A DNA stretch of 64,000 nucleotides from Macrophomina tecta (taxonomy: Eukaryota; Ascomycota; Dothideomycetes; Botryosphaeriales; Botryosphaeriaceae), in assembly GCA_024180945.1 (NCBI GenBank), contig JAKSGN010000007.1, positions 2,852,001-2,916,000 on the forward strand, read 5' to 3'. Positions 44,593-56,392 of the stretch are shown piece by piece. A program made the translations under genes and the position numbers. The notes under the pieces were generated by a model. The model saw only the letters and a program-made list of their open reading frames with translations. It ran no database searches and was not told the origin of the DNA. Position 1 is the first letter of the stretch. Each line of letters opens with the position of its first letter.

Positions 44593-45229
44593 GGTGAGCG
44601 GCGCGTCCGGTCAGGGCGCGCTTGCGCGAACGGCGGTGGGATGTCGTGTCGTGTTTGTCTTGCAGTAGCTTGGGGAGGTCTAAGTCAGTTGCGGTGCCGC
44701 CTGTCGACGCGACTCAGAGCCGGCGCCGCACCGGAGAGCACAGACGCAGCTGCGTGCACGTGATTAGAGGCACATTGTTTGACATAACCACAGACCGCCG
44801 AGGAACAGCACCACATCGTCGCTTTGTTCTCCGGGCCGCAGCATGCATGTTCCTCCAATGCACTATGCCGGTCTGCTATGATTGAAGTATCAGCAATATG
44901 CTCAAGGGAGGCTGAGCTGGCGGCAGCGCCTCTACCGGAGATTGATCCAGGAAAGTGACCTGAAGCCGGTTTTGCACAGGGGCATGCTGGAGAGGCGGGT
45001 GTTAGCTGGAGAATCAAGACGGTGGTTTGAGTATAATGTAAGAGAGGCTGAGAAGACGAGAATCGGAAAGCGACGGCAGAGCGATGGCTTCAGGAAGCCA
45101 GAAGCATCCACTGGCGCACGGACCATGCGCGTGGCTGACTGATGGCGACGGTTGCACTGCATGCCGCTGGCCACTGTAAACTTTCGCGACCTCGAGGCTC
45201 CAGCATTCTCCCGTAGCTCCTCTGCAGCC
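44593..45229. promoter_or_regulatory. Divergent promoter region, CEG1 / OMA1
   Basis: 637 bp between divergent starts. The OMA1 frame is open upstream with another ATG at 45161. No specific motif recognised. Confidence 0.35.
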
Positions 45230-46671
45230 ATGTGGGCCTCCCGCTCTATCCGCCTGACGGCAGCTTTCCGGCCCGTCGTCACACCCCGAACTAGACCAAC
45301 GCCATTGCACAACATCCGCTATCAGAGCTACTATTACCGTCGCAGACCGCAGTACAATAGATTTCAGCAAGTGTGTTCGTTCGGCCTCACTTTCTTTTTA
45401 TATGGCACTGATGTCGTGATAGACAGGAAACATCTTCACGAGATGGGCTGCTCGCCCAACTTTCTACTATGAAGTCGGAGGCCTTGGGGTCGCCGTTGGT
45501 GGCTTCTACGTCTACAATATCGAGGTTTGAGTGATGCTTACCGTGTACAATCTGTTCAATCTGACTGTGTCTCAGGTAGTTCCTGTATGTGCTCTAGATT
45601 GTTCCATCTCGAGCACTGGACACTGACACCATACAGGTCTCCGGAAGACGGCGTTTCAACGTTGTCTCGCCAGAAACCGAGAAGAGCATGTCGGCAGAGA
45701 TGTACAACCAGGTTCTACACGAGTATCAAGGACGAATCCTGCCCCCGTGGGATCGCAGAGTGCAGATGGTGCAACGCGTGCTAGACCGCCTCATCCCAGC
45801 TTCCGGCCTTGCGGACGAGGCTTGGGAAGTGCATGTCATCAACGATCCCCAGAAGAATGCTTTCGTAATACCTGGGTTAGTAGATGCCTTTCACTAACGA
45901 CTAGTGAAGGTTTTATGGAAACTGATGCTTTCTTAGCGGAAAGGTTTTCGTTTTTTCCGGCATCCTTCCTATCTGCCGAAACGAAGATGGCCTCGCCGCT
46001 GTCCTCGGCCACGAAATCGCTCATAACGTTGCTCATCACTCTGCAGAACGTATGAGTCAGAGCATTTTCGTTTTGGCCGCAGCTCTTGCTCTCGATATCT
46101 TCCTCGGTGGGACTGGAGGGCTCACAAGGTACCTCCTCGATCTTACATTCCTGAAACCCGGCAGCAGAAGTCAAGAGGTACGTGATATAGCTGAACAGTG
46201 TGGTGCTTGAGTAGTCCACTAATGTGTATATTGAATCAGTCTGAAGCCGACTTCATTGGACTGAGTAAGTTGGCTCCTTCGTACTCGACCAGACCTATGC
46301 TGATGTTGGTGGAGTGATGATGGCTCAGAGCTGCTTTAACCCTCAGGAGGCGGCGGCTCTGTGGGCACGCATGGAGCAATCCGAAGAACATGCAATACCT
46401 CAATTCATTAGCACACATCCGTCAAGTCACAATCGACAGCAAAAAATCATCGAATGGTAAGATGTCACCGATGTTCATACGTGAACCAAGCTCACCTTGG
46501 GTTGCAGGCTCCCCGAGGCCCAAGAGAAGCAGAGGATGTCCGACTGCGCCTCGGTGCTAGACTATGGTAGGTGAATCAAATTTGAGAATGTGGAGTTGTT
46601 GCTGACAAGATACTGAAGCTGATGCCTTCAGAAAGCAGTTCCGGCCAATGGTCAGGGCTTCCGGCATCTAG
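45230..46671 (+). CDS. OMA1: Mitochondrial inner-membrane metalloprotease OMA1
   Basis: Nine exons: 45230-45370, 45423-45524, 45576-45584 (9 nt), 45637-45875, 45937-46177, 46240-46264, 46315-46456, 46508-46566 and 46619-46671. They encode 336 aa; yeast Oma1 has 345. A basic N-terminus without acids looks like a mitochondrial presequence. A hydrophobic segment (EVGGLGVAVGGFYVYNIE) anchors the protein. The zinc motif HEIAH is at residues 189-193, and the third ligand Glu is in SEADFIGL near 246. The 9-nt exon gives VVP, restoring the family string VVPVSGRRRFN. OMA1 cleaves inner-membrane proteins under stress. An in-frame ATG at 45161 would add 23 residues. The gene is intron-dense compared with its neighbours. 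Confidence 0.92.
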
Positions 46672-46958
46672 TGGTTTTACAATGTACTATTACATGTCCG
46701 TCTATTTCCCCGGTTCTCCGCTCGACAGCAACAAACTTCAACAATGACTACTGGAATGCCCTGCAGACACTGTGAACGAGACAAAAATGCAGTATATCTA
46801 CGAAACGACCTTCATAATCGTGTGACAATAGTTATATGACATAAAAACCCAAAAGGCAATTATTGACATTACAGAAGCCTCTTCAACACCGTCGAACAGG
46901 GGTGCCTCGTTGTCTACCAGAAACACGGAAAACAAAGAAAGAAAAAGGAGAACTTCTT

Positions 46959-48128
46959 TCAGCTCTGGATCACCACCGCGCCGACTGTCAGCCCATCAGC
47001 AGGATCATCCTGCACAAGCGGTGCCTGACTGAGCTTCAACCAGCACAATTTATCAAAACTCTGCCGCACCTGCTGGTAATCCCATGTCACGGCAACGCAC
47101 TTTTGTGTGCCGATCTGGCGGTTGTAGGCCGCGCACGCGTCCATGCATGCTTCGAAGGTGTCGAGCCGTTGTTTGCTTGCCGATACGATGTCGCATGTCT
47201 CTGGGCAGATGTTGATGCCGCAGAGTTGGAGAAAAGTGAGAGAGCCGTTGGTCGTGGTGTAGGTCTGGCCGGTGCGGTAGGGGCAGTTGGCGGAATCTTG
47301 GCCTATAGGCGTGGGGGATGTGGAGCTGTTAAGTGTTGTTGTGGACGAGGCGGTTGAGGAGGATGTGGCAGTGGTCGAACTGAAGTGCAAGGCGAAGTCA
47401 GTTCGGGCATCAGGACGAAGTGAATAGTACTCAAAGAGACTATAATATCCGACATGGTGCAAGAACCAGAGCAAGCAGAAATATCTCTTAAGGAGTCGAA
47501 GCACTCGTCCAGATGCACCTGGCACCAATCTCTCCCACACCTGCGCCCCCGCACATCCCCCGCACTGAACCCAGTCAACGGAAAAAGGAAACACCAAACA
47601 TACCTCTTCCCATCCCTCTCCGCCGCCGCAGCAGCAGCCAATCCTCCCCCAACCCCTCCCCCAATCGCCCCCCCCGAAAACCAACACCAACGCCATCACC
47701 ACCGCCCAAAACACCCCAGGCCTGAAACCGCACACCGTCTCCCGCTGCTTCCAGCCCCTCCATCCCTCTCCACCGCCATGGTAATACACCTCCGGCCCCT
47801 CCTCGACCGCTGCTGCTGCCGCCGCCGCCCTCGGGAGCTGATAGTACTCCAGCGCCCTAGCTGCCAGCCACTCCGCCCGTAACGAAGGGGGCGGCAACGG
47901 TGGCGGCGAGGAAGTCGACGAAGGGATCGGCTTGTTGGATTCGTCGTGCGGCTCGTGTTCGTCGGAAGGACATGCCGGGCGAGGGCCTCCGTGGGGCGGG
48001 GCAGCGACTTCCGGGTCGGAGGAGGGCAGGGTGCGCGGGGTGGTTGGAGGTTGTGGTGGGAGAGGGGTAGTGTCGGGAGGGGTCTCAGGGAGGGGAGGGT
48101 GGCGAGTACGTGAATGCCAGGGCTCCAT
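46959..48128 (-). CDS. Putative single-pass membrane protein with Cys-rich C-terminal domain
   Basis: An open frame of 389 codons. Residues 1-100 are Pro/Ser-rich and probably cytosolic. A transmembrane helix follows (VFWAVVMALVLVFGGG). The last 130 residues begin with a Ser/Thr-rich, likely O-glycosylated linker and contain seven or more Cys in a pattern like fungal PAN/apple-type domains (LQLCGINICPETCDI, FEACMDACAAYN, QKCVAVTWDY, KLCWLKL). About 200 nt between 47382 and 47608 read as an unusual, Trp/Cys-rich sequence and may be an intron starting at GTATGT near 47608; I could not fix the acceptor. Such proteins are common and unstudied in filamentous fungi. Moderately sure it is a gene; exact structure is open. 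Confidence 0.7.
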   Translation of the reverse strand: MEPWHSRTRHPPLPETPPDTTPLPPQPPTTPRTLPSSDPEVAAPPHGGPRPACPSDEHEPHDESNKPIPSSTSSPPPLPPPSLRAEWLAARALEYYQLPRAAAAAAAVEEGPEVYYHGGGEGWRGWKQRETVCGFRPGVFWAVVMALVLVFGGGDWGRGWGRIGCCCGGGEGWEEVCLVFPFSVDWVQCGGCAGAQVWERLVPGASGRVLRLLKRYFCLLWFLHHVGYYSLFEYYSLRPDARTDFALHFSSTTATSSSTASSTTTLNSSTSPTPIGQDSANCPYRTGQTYTTTNGSLTFLQLCGINICPETCDIVSASKQRLDTFEACMDACAAYNRQIGTQKCVAVTWDYQQVRQSFDKLCWLKLSQAPLVQDDPADGLTVGAVVIQS

Positions 48129-49123
48129 ATGGAAATGATGGAAAATGACGACGTCAGCACAAGAGGCTTGCCTTCGACCAGGCCTGGTTGGCGGAGTAAC
48201 GTGTCCGTGTTTGGAGTTTTATCGGGAGGTGTGTGTGTGTGTGTGTGTATGTGTGTGTATGTGTACTAACTGAGTTTTCGGAGAAATGGGGAGGTAAGGG
48301 CTACTATCGCTTCTGCACCTGCTCAGCTGGGCCTCAAGCTTACTGCGGGTAAGAGGGTGGAGCAAGATGTGGAAATGAGTGACCTTGAGCTACACACTGC
48401 ACGCGATGAATGCTGAACGCCCACTCAACGTGGCGCAAGGCAGTCATGCTGTCCTTGCTTCAGCGACGCTGCGCATTTGTATATTCCAGCGGAACATAGA
48501 TCTGCAAAGAGCAGATTGGCCGCTCTTCATCGGGCCAGGTGTGAGCGTTGACATGGCCAGAGAAATTGTGCCTTATCTACGTTGTGTAACTAGGCCACTG
48601 CAACACGATAATATATTCCTGGGCTGTATCTTGCACTTCTTGGCATTTTCTGTTTCTGGAGCTCGAGTTCATTGATACATAAGCCCGAATTAAGGGGCGA
48701 GTGGCCAGTATGATCTCGCAGAAGTATTTCTCGGTCGAGTTCTAGCCGGACTGTGGGCGAGAAATCGTCGCGAATAATCTTCACGTCAGACACGCGGACA
48801 ATCACTGATCATATCTATTGATACTGGAATGCTGATGATCTGGAATTCATGCTTGTAGCTTTATGCGCAATATTTACACGCCGGACGCATCTACCTCTCG
48901 CCAAATCGACTCGCTGGAAAAAACACGGAACCACCGGCCGTAGCATGAGCAAGAACGCACCTGAAAATCCACAATTAAAGCAAACACCACCAAGGCGCGC
49001 AAGTTGTGCGATCCGGAACGCCTGTTCTCCGCTTTGTTGCTCGCGCTATGCAAATTCAACCATCCGCTGCAGACTCGCGACCAAGACCTTGCCAAAAAGA
49101 CGAAACCGACTGCTCAACTTCAA
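48129..49123. other. Intergenic with GT microsatellite
   Basis: About 1 kb between the start of the membrane-protein gene and the 3' end of SEC1. It has a GT/ATGT repeat at 48229-48264. No gene recognised. Confidence 0.4.
48229..48264. repeat. GT dinucleotide microsatellite
   Basis: Roughly 18 GT units with two TA interruptions, about 100 bp upstream of the membrane-protein gene start. Confidence 0.9.
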
Positions 49124-51597
49124 TCAATATTTATCCTTCTTTTTAGACGAGAAAAAGTGATGCTTCTTCTTCTCCTTTTCTGGCTTTACGCTAGAGGCCG
49201 GGCTCCTGGCCGGCGAGTGCGCACCGTTCGGGGGTCGTGAGCCACCAGGGCCCATGTGCATATTTGCCATCTGCTGAGTCGGAGGTTGTGGCGGGGCCAT
49301 TTGGCGCAGCTGTTGCAGCTTCTCGTGTGGCGGTGGCGCAGGAGGTTTCACAGGCTCAGGTTCTCTTTCAAAGAGATGAGCCGGTGCCTTTGGCGGCGGC
49401 TGCTCCATGGGAATCATCAAACGTCGCTTATCAACAGTTAGATCTCCGACCTGGCGTAAGAAGAGGCCCGGGGTAAGCATGTGGGAGGTCGCGAGGAAAA
49501 CGTCACGAGAAGTTGCTTGGCTAACTTCATAGCAGGAGCGCGACTCGGAGTAAGTCGCACCACCGGCCATGAAAACGATGATTCGCTGGCGCGGTTCCAC
49601 AGAGGCCATGCGGGATTTGGCCCACGTAGGTTTGGCGGAGCGGAGAGATGATGCTGCGGCCGCCGCTTCCTGTTGGGCGGCTTGGTCTGCTGCCGCATCC
49701 ACGTGAGGCTTAGTGTAGGGGAAGACGTTCTGGTCGAGGGTGCCACGGACGTGGTCCTCCAGCAACCTTTTCACATTTGTCTCAAACCGGGACAGAGCAT
49801 ACTCTTCTTCAGCTCCCGAGGGTGGTTGCTTCTGCGGGAAAAGTGGCGGTGGCGGGGGTTCCTTGTCCTTGAGTGGCTTCTCCACCCGAGCACCCAGAAG
49901 ATCGAGGTTCTTGAGAGTCTGGGTGTCCTCACGAGGTAATTGTGCGTGCGCTAGCAGCAACTGAAGATCGGAGGGAAGAAGGCCGTTCTTATAGAGGAGA
50001 TACAAGGCGATAAGACGAAGCCTATCCGGGGGGCTCACACTCTCTTCATCAATAATCCGGACAAGCTGGTCTGCCATGTTTTTCGGCTTGCGGTAGTCCT
50101 CATCCAGACCTGTAGCCAAAGACTGCAACGAAGTTAGCGACTGTTCCGAACCTTGATCGTGTAGCTTCTTACTTGTTCAACTGAGGCAACATCAGGTAAT
50201 TTGCACCTCTGGAAGATGTTCATACATTCTTGAGCCATGCTGAGATGCAAAGAGTACGCGCCCTTCATTTCCTGGAACTGCGGCAGACCGGCGAGCATGT
50301 CCTTGATAGTATTCAGGTTGGTCGCATCACTCTCCTTGGTGAAATGGGGATTCTCATCGATGAACCTCTGGAAGTCGCTCATCAATTTCTCAATGGTGTC
50401 TTTCATGTGCCTGTGGCGATTCTCGACCCAAATCTTGTCCTTTTCTCCAATCTCCATCTCCTTCTCTTCTTCGTCAGGCTGACCTTCATTCAGGACCGTT
50501 TTGTAGGTAACCTTGTCGCCCTCCTTGATCGGTAGCAGATCGTGTGCCATGGCCTGGTACGTAAACTCGTGGAGAAGGGGCGAATGGAGATCCATCGACC
50601 GATCGACAATGTATAACGCCCCGCGGGGACGATTCGAGGGCGGAGGCCAATTCTGGTGGTATTTCTTGTACATGTCGATTTCATCCTGGACAAAGCGAGC
50701 CAAGTGCGAGCAGAGCACGCTGGCTTCGTGGAGCGGGCTCTTTGGTCTGTAGTAGCGGATCGTGGGGTACTCTCCCAGCGAAACGCAGAGAGAAACGATC
50801 TGTGAAAATACTTAGGGGGAACAGCTCAAGCTGCACTGTCCACAAGGGGCCGTACCTTCTGAGACATTTCTTCCAAATGCCGCTTAACCAAGTTATTGCA
50901 TGCCGGGTGGAACAGGATCGGAAAGCTCCAGGGATCACGGAAGGTGACTAAGTGCGATTCGCGGGGATAGTACTCGATATTGAGGACCTTGAACGCAACA
51001 ATTTGTTCGCGGGCCATCTGTGACTTGTCTATACGGTCTCGGAGTGGACCAGGAAGCACTGAGAAGCTGTCAGTGTTGGCCAGAGCAGCACGGCGGGCGA
51101 TGCGCACATGAAGTCCATATCAGGTACGTCTTGCGGTAGCGGCGGCGCTCAAAGTCGGCCATGACACAGTCGACGATGTGCGGCTGGGGCGAGAGTATGT
51201 ATATGACATCCATGTCCTTGTTCATGGGCCGGCGGTCGGTGATCAGCTCGATGTCTGGAGCTCAGTCAGGCGGGGTCTGGGCGCAGGCAGGGAAGTGCGA
51301 GAAGGGTACTGGTAATGTTCTCATTCAGGATATCGTCCTCGTTGACGACATTATCTATGAGCTTGCGGCTCGCCTCGTCCACAACCATGACTTTCCACTG
51401 CGTGTTTCATGAGGGGTCAGACAGCGAGCGGGGCGGAGGAGAGGGAGGGGGGAGGCGGGACACACATCTCCCTTGGCAGTGTTGCGGATCGTGTCGAGGA
51501 TGACTGCGCAGACTGGTCAGACGGGTATCCGGCGAAGAGAAGGCGCGCGGGGCTTTGGCTCACTGTCGCGCTGCGTGTCCATAATGGAAACGCCCAT
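49124..51597 (-). CDS. SEC1: Sec1/Munc18 family exocytosis protein Sec1
   Basis: Seven exons on the minus strand: 51564-51597, 51466-51503, 51310-51397, 51108-51254, 50856-51058, 50173-50799 and 49124-50122. They encode 711 aa. Sec1 marks are the N-terminal WKVMVVDEASRKLIDNVV, LITDRRPMNKDMDVIYILSP, FHPACNNLVKRHLEEMSQK, ALYIVDRSMDLHSPLLHEFTYQAMAHDLLPI, and the C-terminal IVFMAGGATYSESRSCYEVS. The last 110 residues are Pro-rich and end in a Lys-rich tail (KKKHHFFSSKKKDKY), common in filamentous fungi. It binds exocytic SNARE complexes at the plasma membrane. Small exons at the start (34 and 38 nt) make the N-terminus easy to miss. It diverges from SUV3. Confidence 0.96.
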
Positions 51598-52101
51598 GGT
51601 GGGCAGCGACGGGCAGCAGTGGCCCTGCGATGGAAGCTCGCTGGAGGCGCGGGAAGAGTGGCCCGGCGGAGGGAGGGTTGCGGAGGGGCGTGGCGGGGGT
51701 CTGCGAGCGCAAGAAGCCAGGCAGTAAGGGAGGGGGATTTGGCGGTGATGCTCAGGCACAGTTGGGTGAAAGCGACAGGCCCTGTGCACTGCGGGTGGAG
51801 TAGGTACTTTAGGCGGCTGCGACACGGCCCTTGGTGGCCGCCCGACCCATGGTCGCGCGCCCTTAGCACCGGCAACGGCACCTGAAACCCCGGCGCTGAT
51901 CTCACTGATTCATCTGGCTGCACGCGTTCCGCGCCGCCGCGTCGCCTTCCGTCGTCATTCTTTGCCCTGCGCGACAGAATTTCTCTGCGGCCGTGAACAC
52001 AACCACCACCCCTCCGCCACCCGCTTCTACCGCGGGCGCAAGCCGGCTACAACCGCCCATGCTCTCCTCGTCACCTCTAAAACCCACTCTTTATTCTCAG
52101 A
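51598..52101. promoter_or_regulatory. Divergent promoter region, SEC1 / SUV3
   Basis: 504 bp between divergent starts. No convincing element. A CT/CCACC-rich stretch precedes the SUV3 start. Confidence 0.35.
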
Positions 52102-54790
52102 ATGCAATCGCATCTTCGCCGCCCCGGCGTGTGCATTTTCTGCGCTCTTGGCTCCCGCCGCTTGCCCTCTACTACGAACGCCGAGATATGTAGGCGCTCA
52201 CTTTCCCTCACCGCGCCGTTGGCCAGAACTAGTCGCCACGGGGGAAGCCGCGGCAAGGTGGGCTCAATTTCGTGTATTTTGCTCTTTCCTCTTACTAACC
52301 AGTTGGTAGTCTCTCTCTGAACTCCCGGCGAACAACGCTCGCAAGGGGAACTTGCAGTTCCGTCGCATCGCTCCAAACAGAGGAGCTTTGGGTGCCGAAT
52401 TCGTTAAGAAATTGGCTCTCGATCGCCTTCAAAACATCCAGCAATCCATTGCGCAGTCGCCCATGATCGAGGCAATGGGCGTTAAGCCGGCGGAGAGAGA
52501 TAAGCATTGGTCAAGATTCGAAGACAAATTGCGAAGAAAATTGGGGAAAGGCAGAGATGTGGAAAGCGATGAGGAAATGTCCAAACTCGTGGAGTCTTTG
52601 CAAAGGGCGTACAGGGACCGCAGCTTGAAAGGTGTCGACCAACAGCTCCGGAACGCCTTCCTCGGCCATGTGGCCTCCACCAAATCCTTCTCTCAAGATG
52701 ACTATCAAAATCAGAAAGCCCTGGCCGACCTACGATATCCTACCGAATGGTTTCCCGCCACCCGGAAGATGCAGCGGAAGATTATTCTGCATGTCGGTCC
52801 GACAAACTCAGGCAAGACATACCATGCATTGAAGCGTTTGGAACAGGCCGAAACCGGTGCTTACGCTGGGCCTCTGCGTCTCCTGGCCCACGAGGTGTAT
52901 ACTCGTATGAACGCCAAAGGCGCGGCGTGTGCGCTCATCACTGGTGAGGAGAGACGCCGTCCTCCTGGAGAAGACAGGCCAAAGCTTACTGCTTGTACTG
53001 TCGAGATGATACCCCTTCATATGCCCATGGATGTCTGTGTCATCGATGAAATCCAGATGATTGGCGATCTTGACCGTGGCTGGGCATGGACGCAAGCTGT
53101 TCTTGGTGTTCAGGCTAAGGAGCTCCACCTGTGCGGAGAGGCGAGAACCGTACCCCTAATCCGCGAGCTTGCCGCCACCATGGGCGATGAGGTGGAAGTG
53201 AACACTTATGAGCGTCTCACATCACTCGAAATGGACACGCGCCACATCGGGTACGACTTCAAAAACCTGCGCAAAGGAGACTGTATCGTTGCCTTTTCGA
53301 TCATGGAGATCCACGCGTTGCGTCAGACGATCATGAAGCAGACCGGAAAAAAGGTCGCCATTGTCTACGGGAGTTTACCTCCAGAAACGCGCGCGCACCA
53401 AGCCAGACTTTTCAATGATCCTAACAGCGGATATGACATTTTGGTTGCAAGTGATGCCATTGGCATGGGACTGAATTTGAGCGTCAAACGCATCATCTTC
53501 GCCTCCATTCACAAGTTCAATGGATTTGAGCACGTCACCTTATCGATTCCCCACCTGAAGCAAATCGCCGGGAGAGCAGGACGTTACAAGACTGCTCATG
53601 AAGCGAACAAGGAAGCGGAGAAAGCTCCGCAGAATGCTGATGCCGTGGATGCTTCGGGTACGGTCCTGGATGACTTTGCGTCAGAGCAGCAATCGGACGC
53701 GCCAAATTCCGAAACAGAGCAGTTCGAATTCGCTGAGCCACCACCTGGGGGCGGTCTTGTTACAACGCTTGAAAAAGCTCATATGAGATATGTCTCTAAA
53801 GCGTTGAAAGACGAGCCTGAGGCGATTAAGACAGCGGGTCTCTTCCCGCCGGATCCCATCATCGAACGATTCGCAAACTACTTTCCTCCTGGAACACCAT
53901 TCAGCTACGTTCTATTACGCTTGCACGACATCTCACGCGTTCATAAACGGTTCCACATTTGTGTATTGAAAGATCAGCTCAGCATAGCTGATACTATTCA
54001 AGCTGTCGACGGACTGTCAGTTCTGGACAGGATCACTTTCTGTGCGGCGCCCGCCAACCTTAAAACCGACAAAGACAGGGAGGTACTACTTAACCTCGCA
54101 AAGTGTGTCGCGGAGCAGAAGAACGGGAATTTGCTCGACATTGAAGGCTTTGATTGGACACTGCTAGATCAGCCCATTAGCGCTAACCGCGAATACCTCC
54201 ATAAACTGGAATCGCTCCATAAGGCAATTGTGCTCTACCTTTGGTTGAGTTATCGATTCAGTGGTGTATTCGCTACCAGGGCCCTGGCGTTTCATGCGAA
54301 GACATTGGTTGAACAGGCCATCGAAGCGACTCTCAACGAGCTCACCCGGACTAGGTTTAGTCTTCAATATCTGAAGGAGAAGCAGAGAGTGCAGCAGAAA
54401 CAGCAACAGCGGGAGCAGTTCAGAGATGAACTACTATCGGCCGAACTGTCCAACGAGGCCTCTCAGGGGGATGAAGGGGACAACATCATCTCAGGAGGCA
54501 GCCTGTATGAGCAGGCAGATGTCCTAGATGGGGCAGAGGAAGGCGAAGCAGTTCGCCCAGTTGAAGTCGAACACGAGCCGGCTCTCGACAATACAGAGGA
54601 CGACGGCGCGGAGCCAGCCGATCTCCCCGGGCTCAAGAAGATTGAAGCGAGGGAAAAGGATGAACTGGATCCGGAACCTGATGCTTCAACTCTTCATGTG
54701 AATGAAGTGGAGGAGTTTTTGGAGTCTGAAGACTCCGAGACAAACTTGCAGAACGATGACACGAACACGAATACGGCTCGTAGTTCGTAG
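52102..54790 (+). CDS. SUV3: Mitochondrial ATP-dependent RNA helicase Suv3
   Basis: Exons 52102-52257 and 52310-54790 give 878 aa. The first 50 residues are rich in Arg/Ser with no acidic cluster, a mitochondrial presequence. The helicase core has Walker A GPTNSGKT at 215-222 and DEIQ at 298-301 in place of DEAD. LHLCGEA, then KKVAIVYGSLPPETRAHQA, ASDAIGMGLNL and IAGRAGR follow. The C-terminal SUV3 domain includes LLDQPISANREYL. The last 130 residues are very acidic. Suv3 works with the RNase Dss1 in the mitochondrial degradosome. The intron (52 nt) has a TTACTAACC branch site 18 nt before the end and uses the second AG; the first would meet a stop. Confidence 0.96.
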
Positions 54791-55330
54791 ATACGAGCTG
54801 TCTTTGTGGAAAAGCGGCTGGCTCACAGCGGCACTGTATTATATGGGTCCAATATCAAAAGCATAGATGAGGCACTAATACGGTAACAAGCCATCCAACA
54901 GTGTCCAAAAGCATGCAGTGATATCCCCACTTCGTACCTAAGGAAGTATTTTCCTCGTGAGTAATTCAGTGCCCATGGCGCCATTCGTCTTTTGCAAACG
55001 AAGCTACCTGGCCAATCGTTGAGTGCAGGCCGGTTGAGGAAACGAGAGGAGTATGAAAGTGTTAATGAAGGGCAGCAGATCGCCATCTTGGGCTTGGCAG
55101 GGCTGAAGTGCTAAGGTGACGTCGGGCCGGGAGATTGCGGCGCTTTTTAGCCCCAGGGTTTTGCTCGGATGCGCAGCCGCCATCATCCGCGCCTCGACAA
55201 ACCAATCCATTCCGACATCCTACACATCACCGTTCTCGACTACTGCAATTCTCACCAACCTGCTCTCCCCCCCACCCCCGAACGCCCGCCTATACCTTGC
55301 GGTCTGTCTGACTGCGCCGATACCCTCATC
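54791..55330. other. Intergenic, promoter of KEI1
   Basis: 540 bp between two genes in the same direction. Nothing recognised. Confidence 0.35.
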
Positions 55331-56392
55331 ATGGCCGGCTCCTCACTCTTGGAGATGCCTCGTCCCACTGTAAGCGCCCACGCGCCCGTCGCGCGATTAC
55401 AATCCAGGAGAGACTAACGCCTGCAGTCGTTCCTCTACGCCATGTCGCTACGCACCGGCGTCGAGCTGATTGTCCTTACCATCCTAGTCAACAAGATCAC
55501 CGGTTTCTACGGCATCCTGGCCCTCGCAACCGGCTACCACGTTTCACCGCTGCAGCTATCCATGTACATCTACTCCCTCGTAGTCCTCGTCCTCACCGTC
55601 TACCTTGCCCGCTACATCCGCAAGCAGGATCCGCTACGCTGCCTCGCCCTGGCCTGGCTATACGCCATTGACACCGTCATCAACGCCGCATACACGGCCG
55701 CCTTTGGTGTCGCCTGGTTCCTGGTCCTGGCGCAGCACCCGCACGAGAGCAAGCCCGGCGACAGCCCCGGCGGCAAGATGATCGGCGACACGTCGGGCTT
55801 CACCGACCCCAAATACAACGTCAGCAAAGTTGACGTGGTTGCGACGCCCGCCGACGGCATCGCCACGGGTCAGGAGGCCGTCGCCGTCGGCTCGACTTCT
55901 GAGAGCAGCTTCCCCGCCGCTGGTCTCGGCAGCGCCGTCTTCCAGAGCGGCAGCATCATGAGCATCACCATCATCTCGGCCCTCTGGGCCATCCGCCTGT
56001 ACTTCGTCGTCATCATGCTCGCCTACGCCCGCGCCGTCCTCCGCCAACACATCATGATGACGTCGGCTTCGCAGTACACGCTCCACACCGGCAACCCGTC
56101 CGATGAGCTCGCCGAGAACCCCTTCGCCGAGAGCCGCGAGGAGGGTCAGGGTTGGCCCGGCAAGCTCGGCCGCGCCATGGTCGCCGTTGGCAGGGAGTAC
56201 TGGCTCGGCAGGGATGAGGACGGCGAGTGGATGCGCGGCATGGGCGGCAAGTTCAGGAAGAGCACCAGTTTGGACGCTGTCCCTGGCGTGCATGAAAGAG
56301 AACGCAGGAGACGGAGCGGTACTGGCCCGCCTGCGCCTCCTCCTACGCTGCCCAGGCCGGTCAGTATCGATTCGATTGCTGAGAGCCGTTGA
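55331..56392 (+). CDS. KEI1: Inositol phosphorylceramide synthase regulatory subunit Kei1
   Basis: Exons 55331-55369 and 55427-56392 give 334 aa. The DUF1753 domain is clear: PRPTSFLYAMSLRTGVELI, then NKITGFYGILALATGYHVSPLQLSMYIYS and LAWLYAIDTVINAAYTAAFGVAWF, with four hydrophobic helices. The last is SITIISALWAIRLYFVVIMLAYARAVLRQH near residue 220. The rest is a cytosolic tail with Ser and Pro. Kei1 holds the IPC synthase catalytic subunit (Aur1) in the Golgi and is needed for its activity. The extended luminal loop between helices 3 and 4 (about 75 residues) contains an N-glycosylation site, NVS. A basic run (ERERRRRSG) near the end could be a Kex2 or COPI signal; uncertain. Confidence 0.93.
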
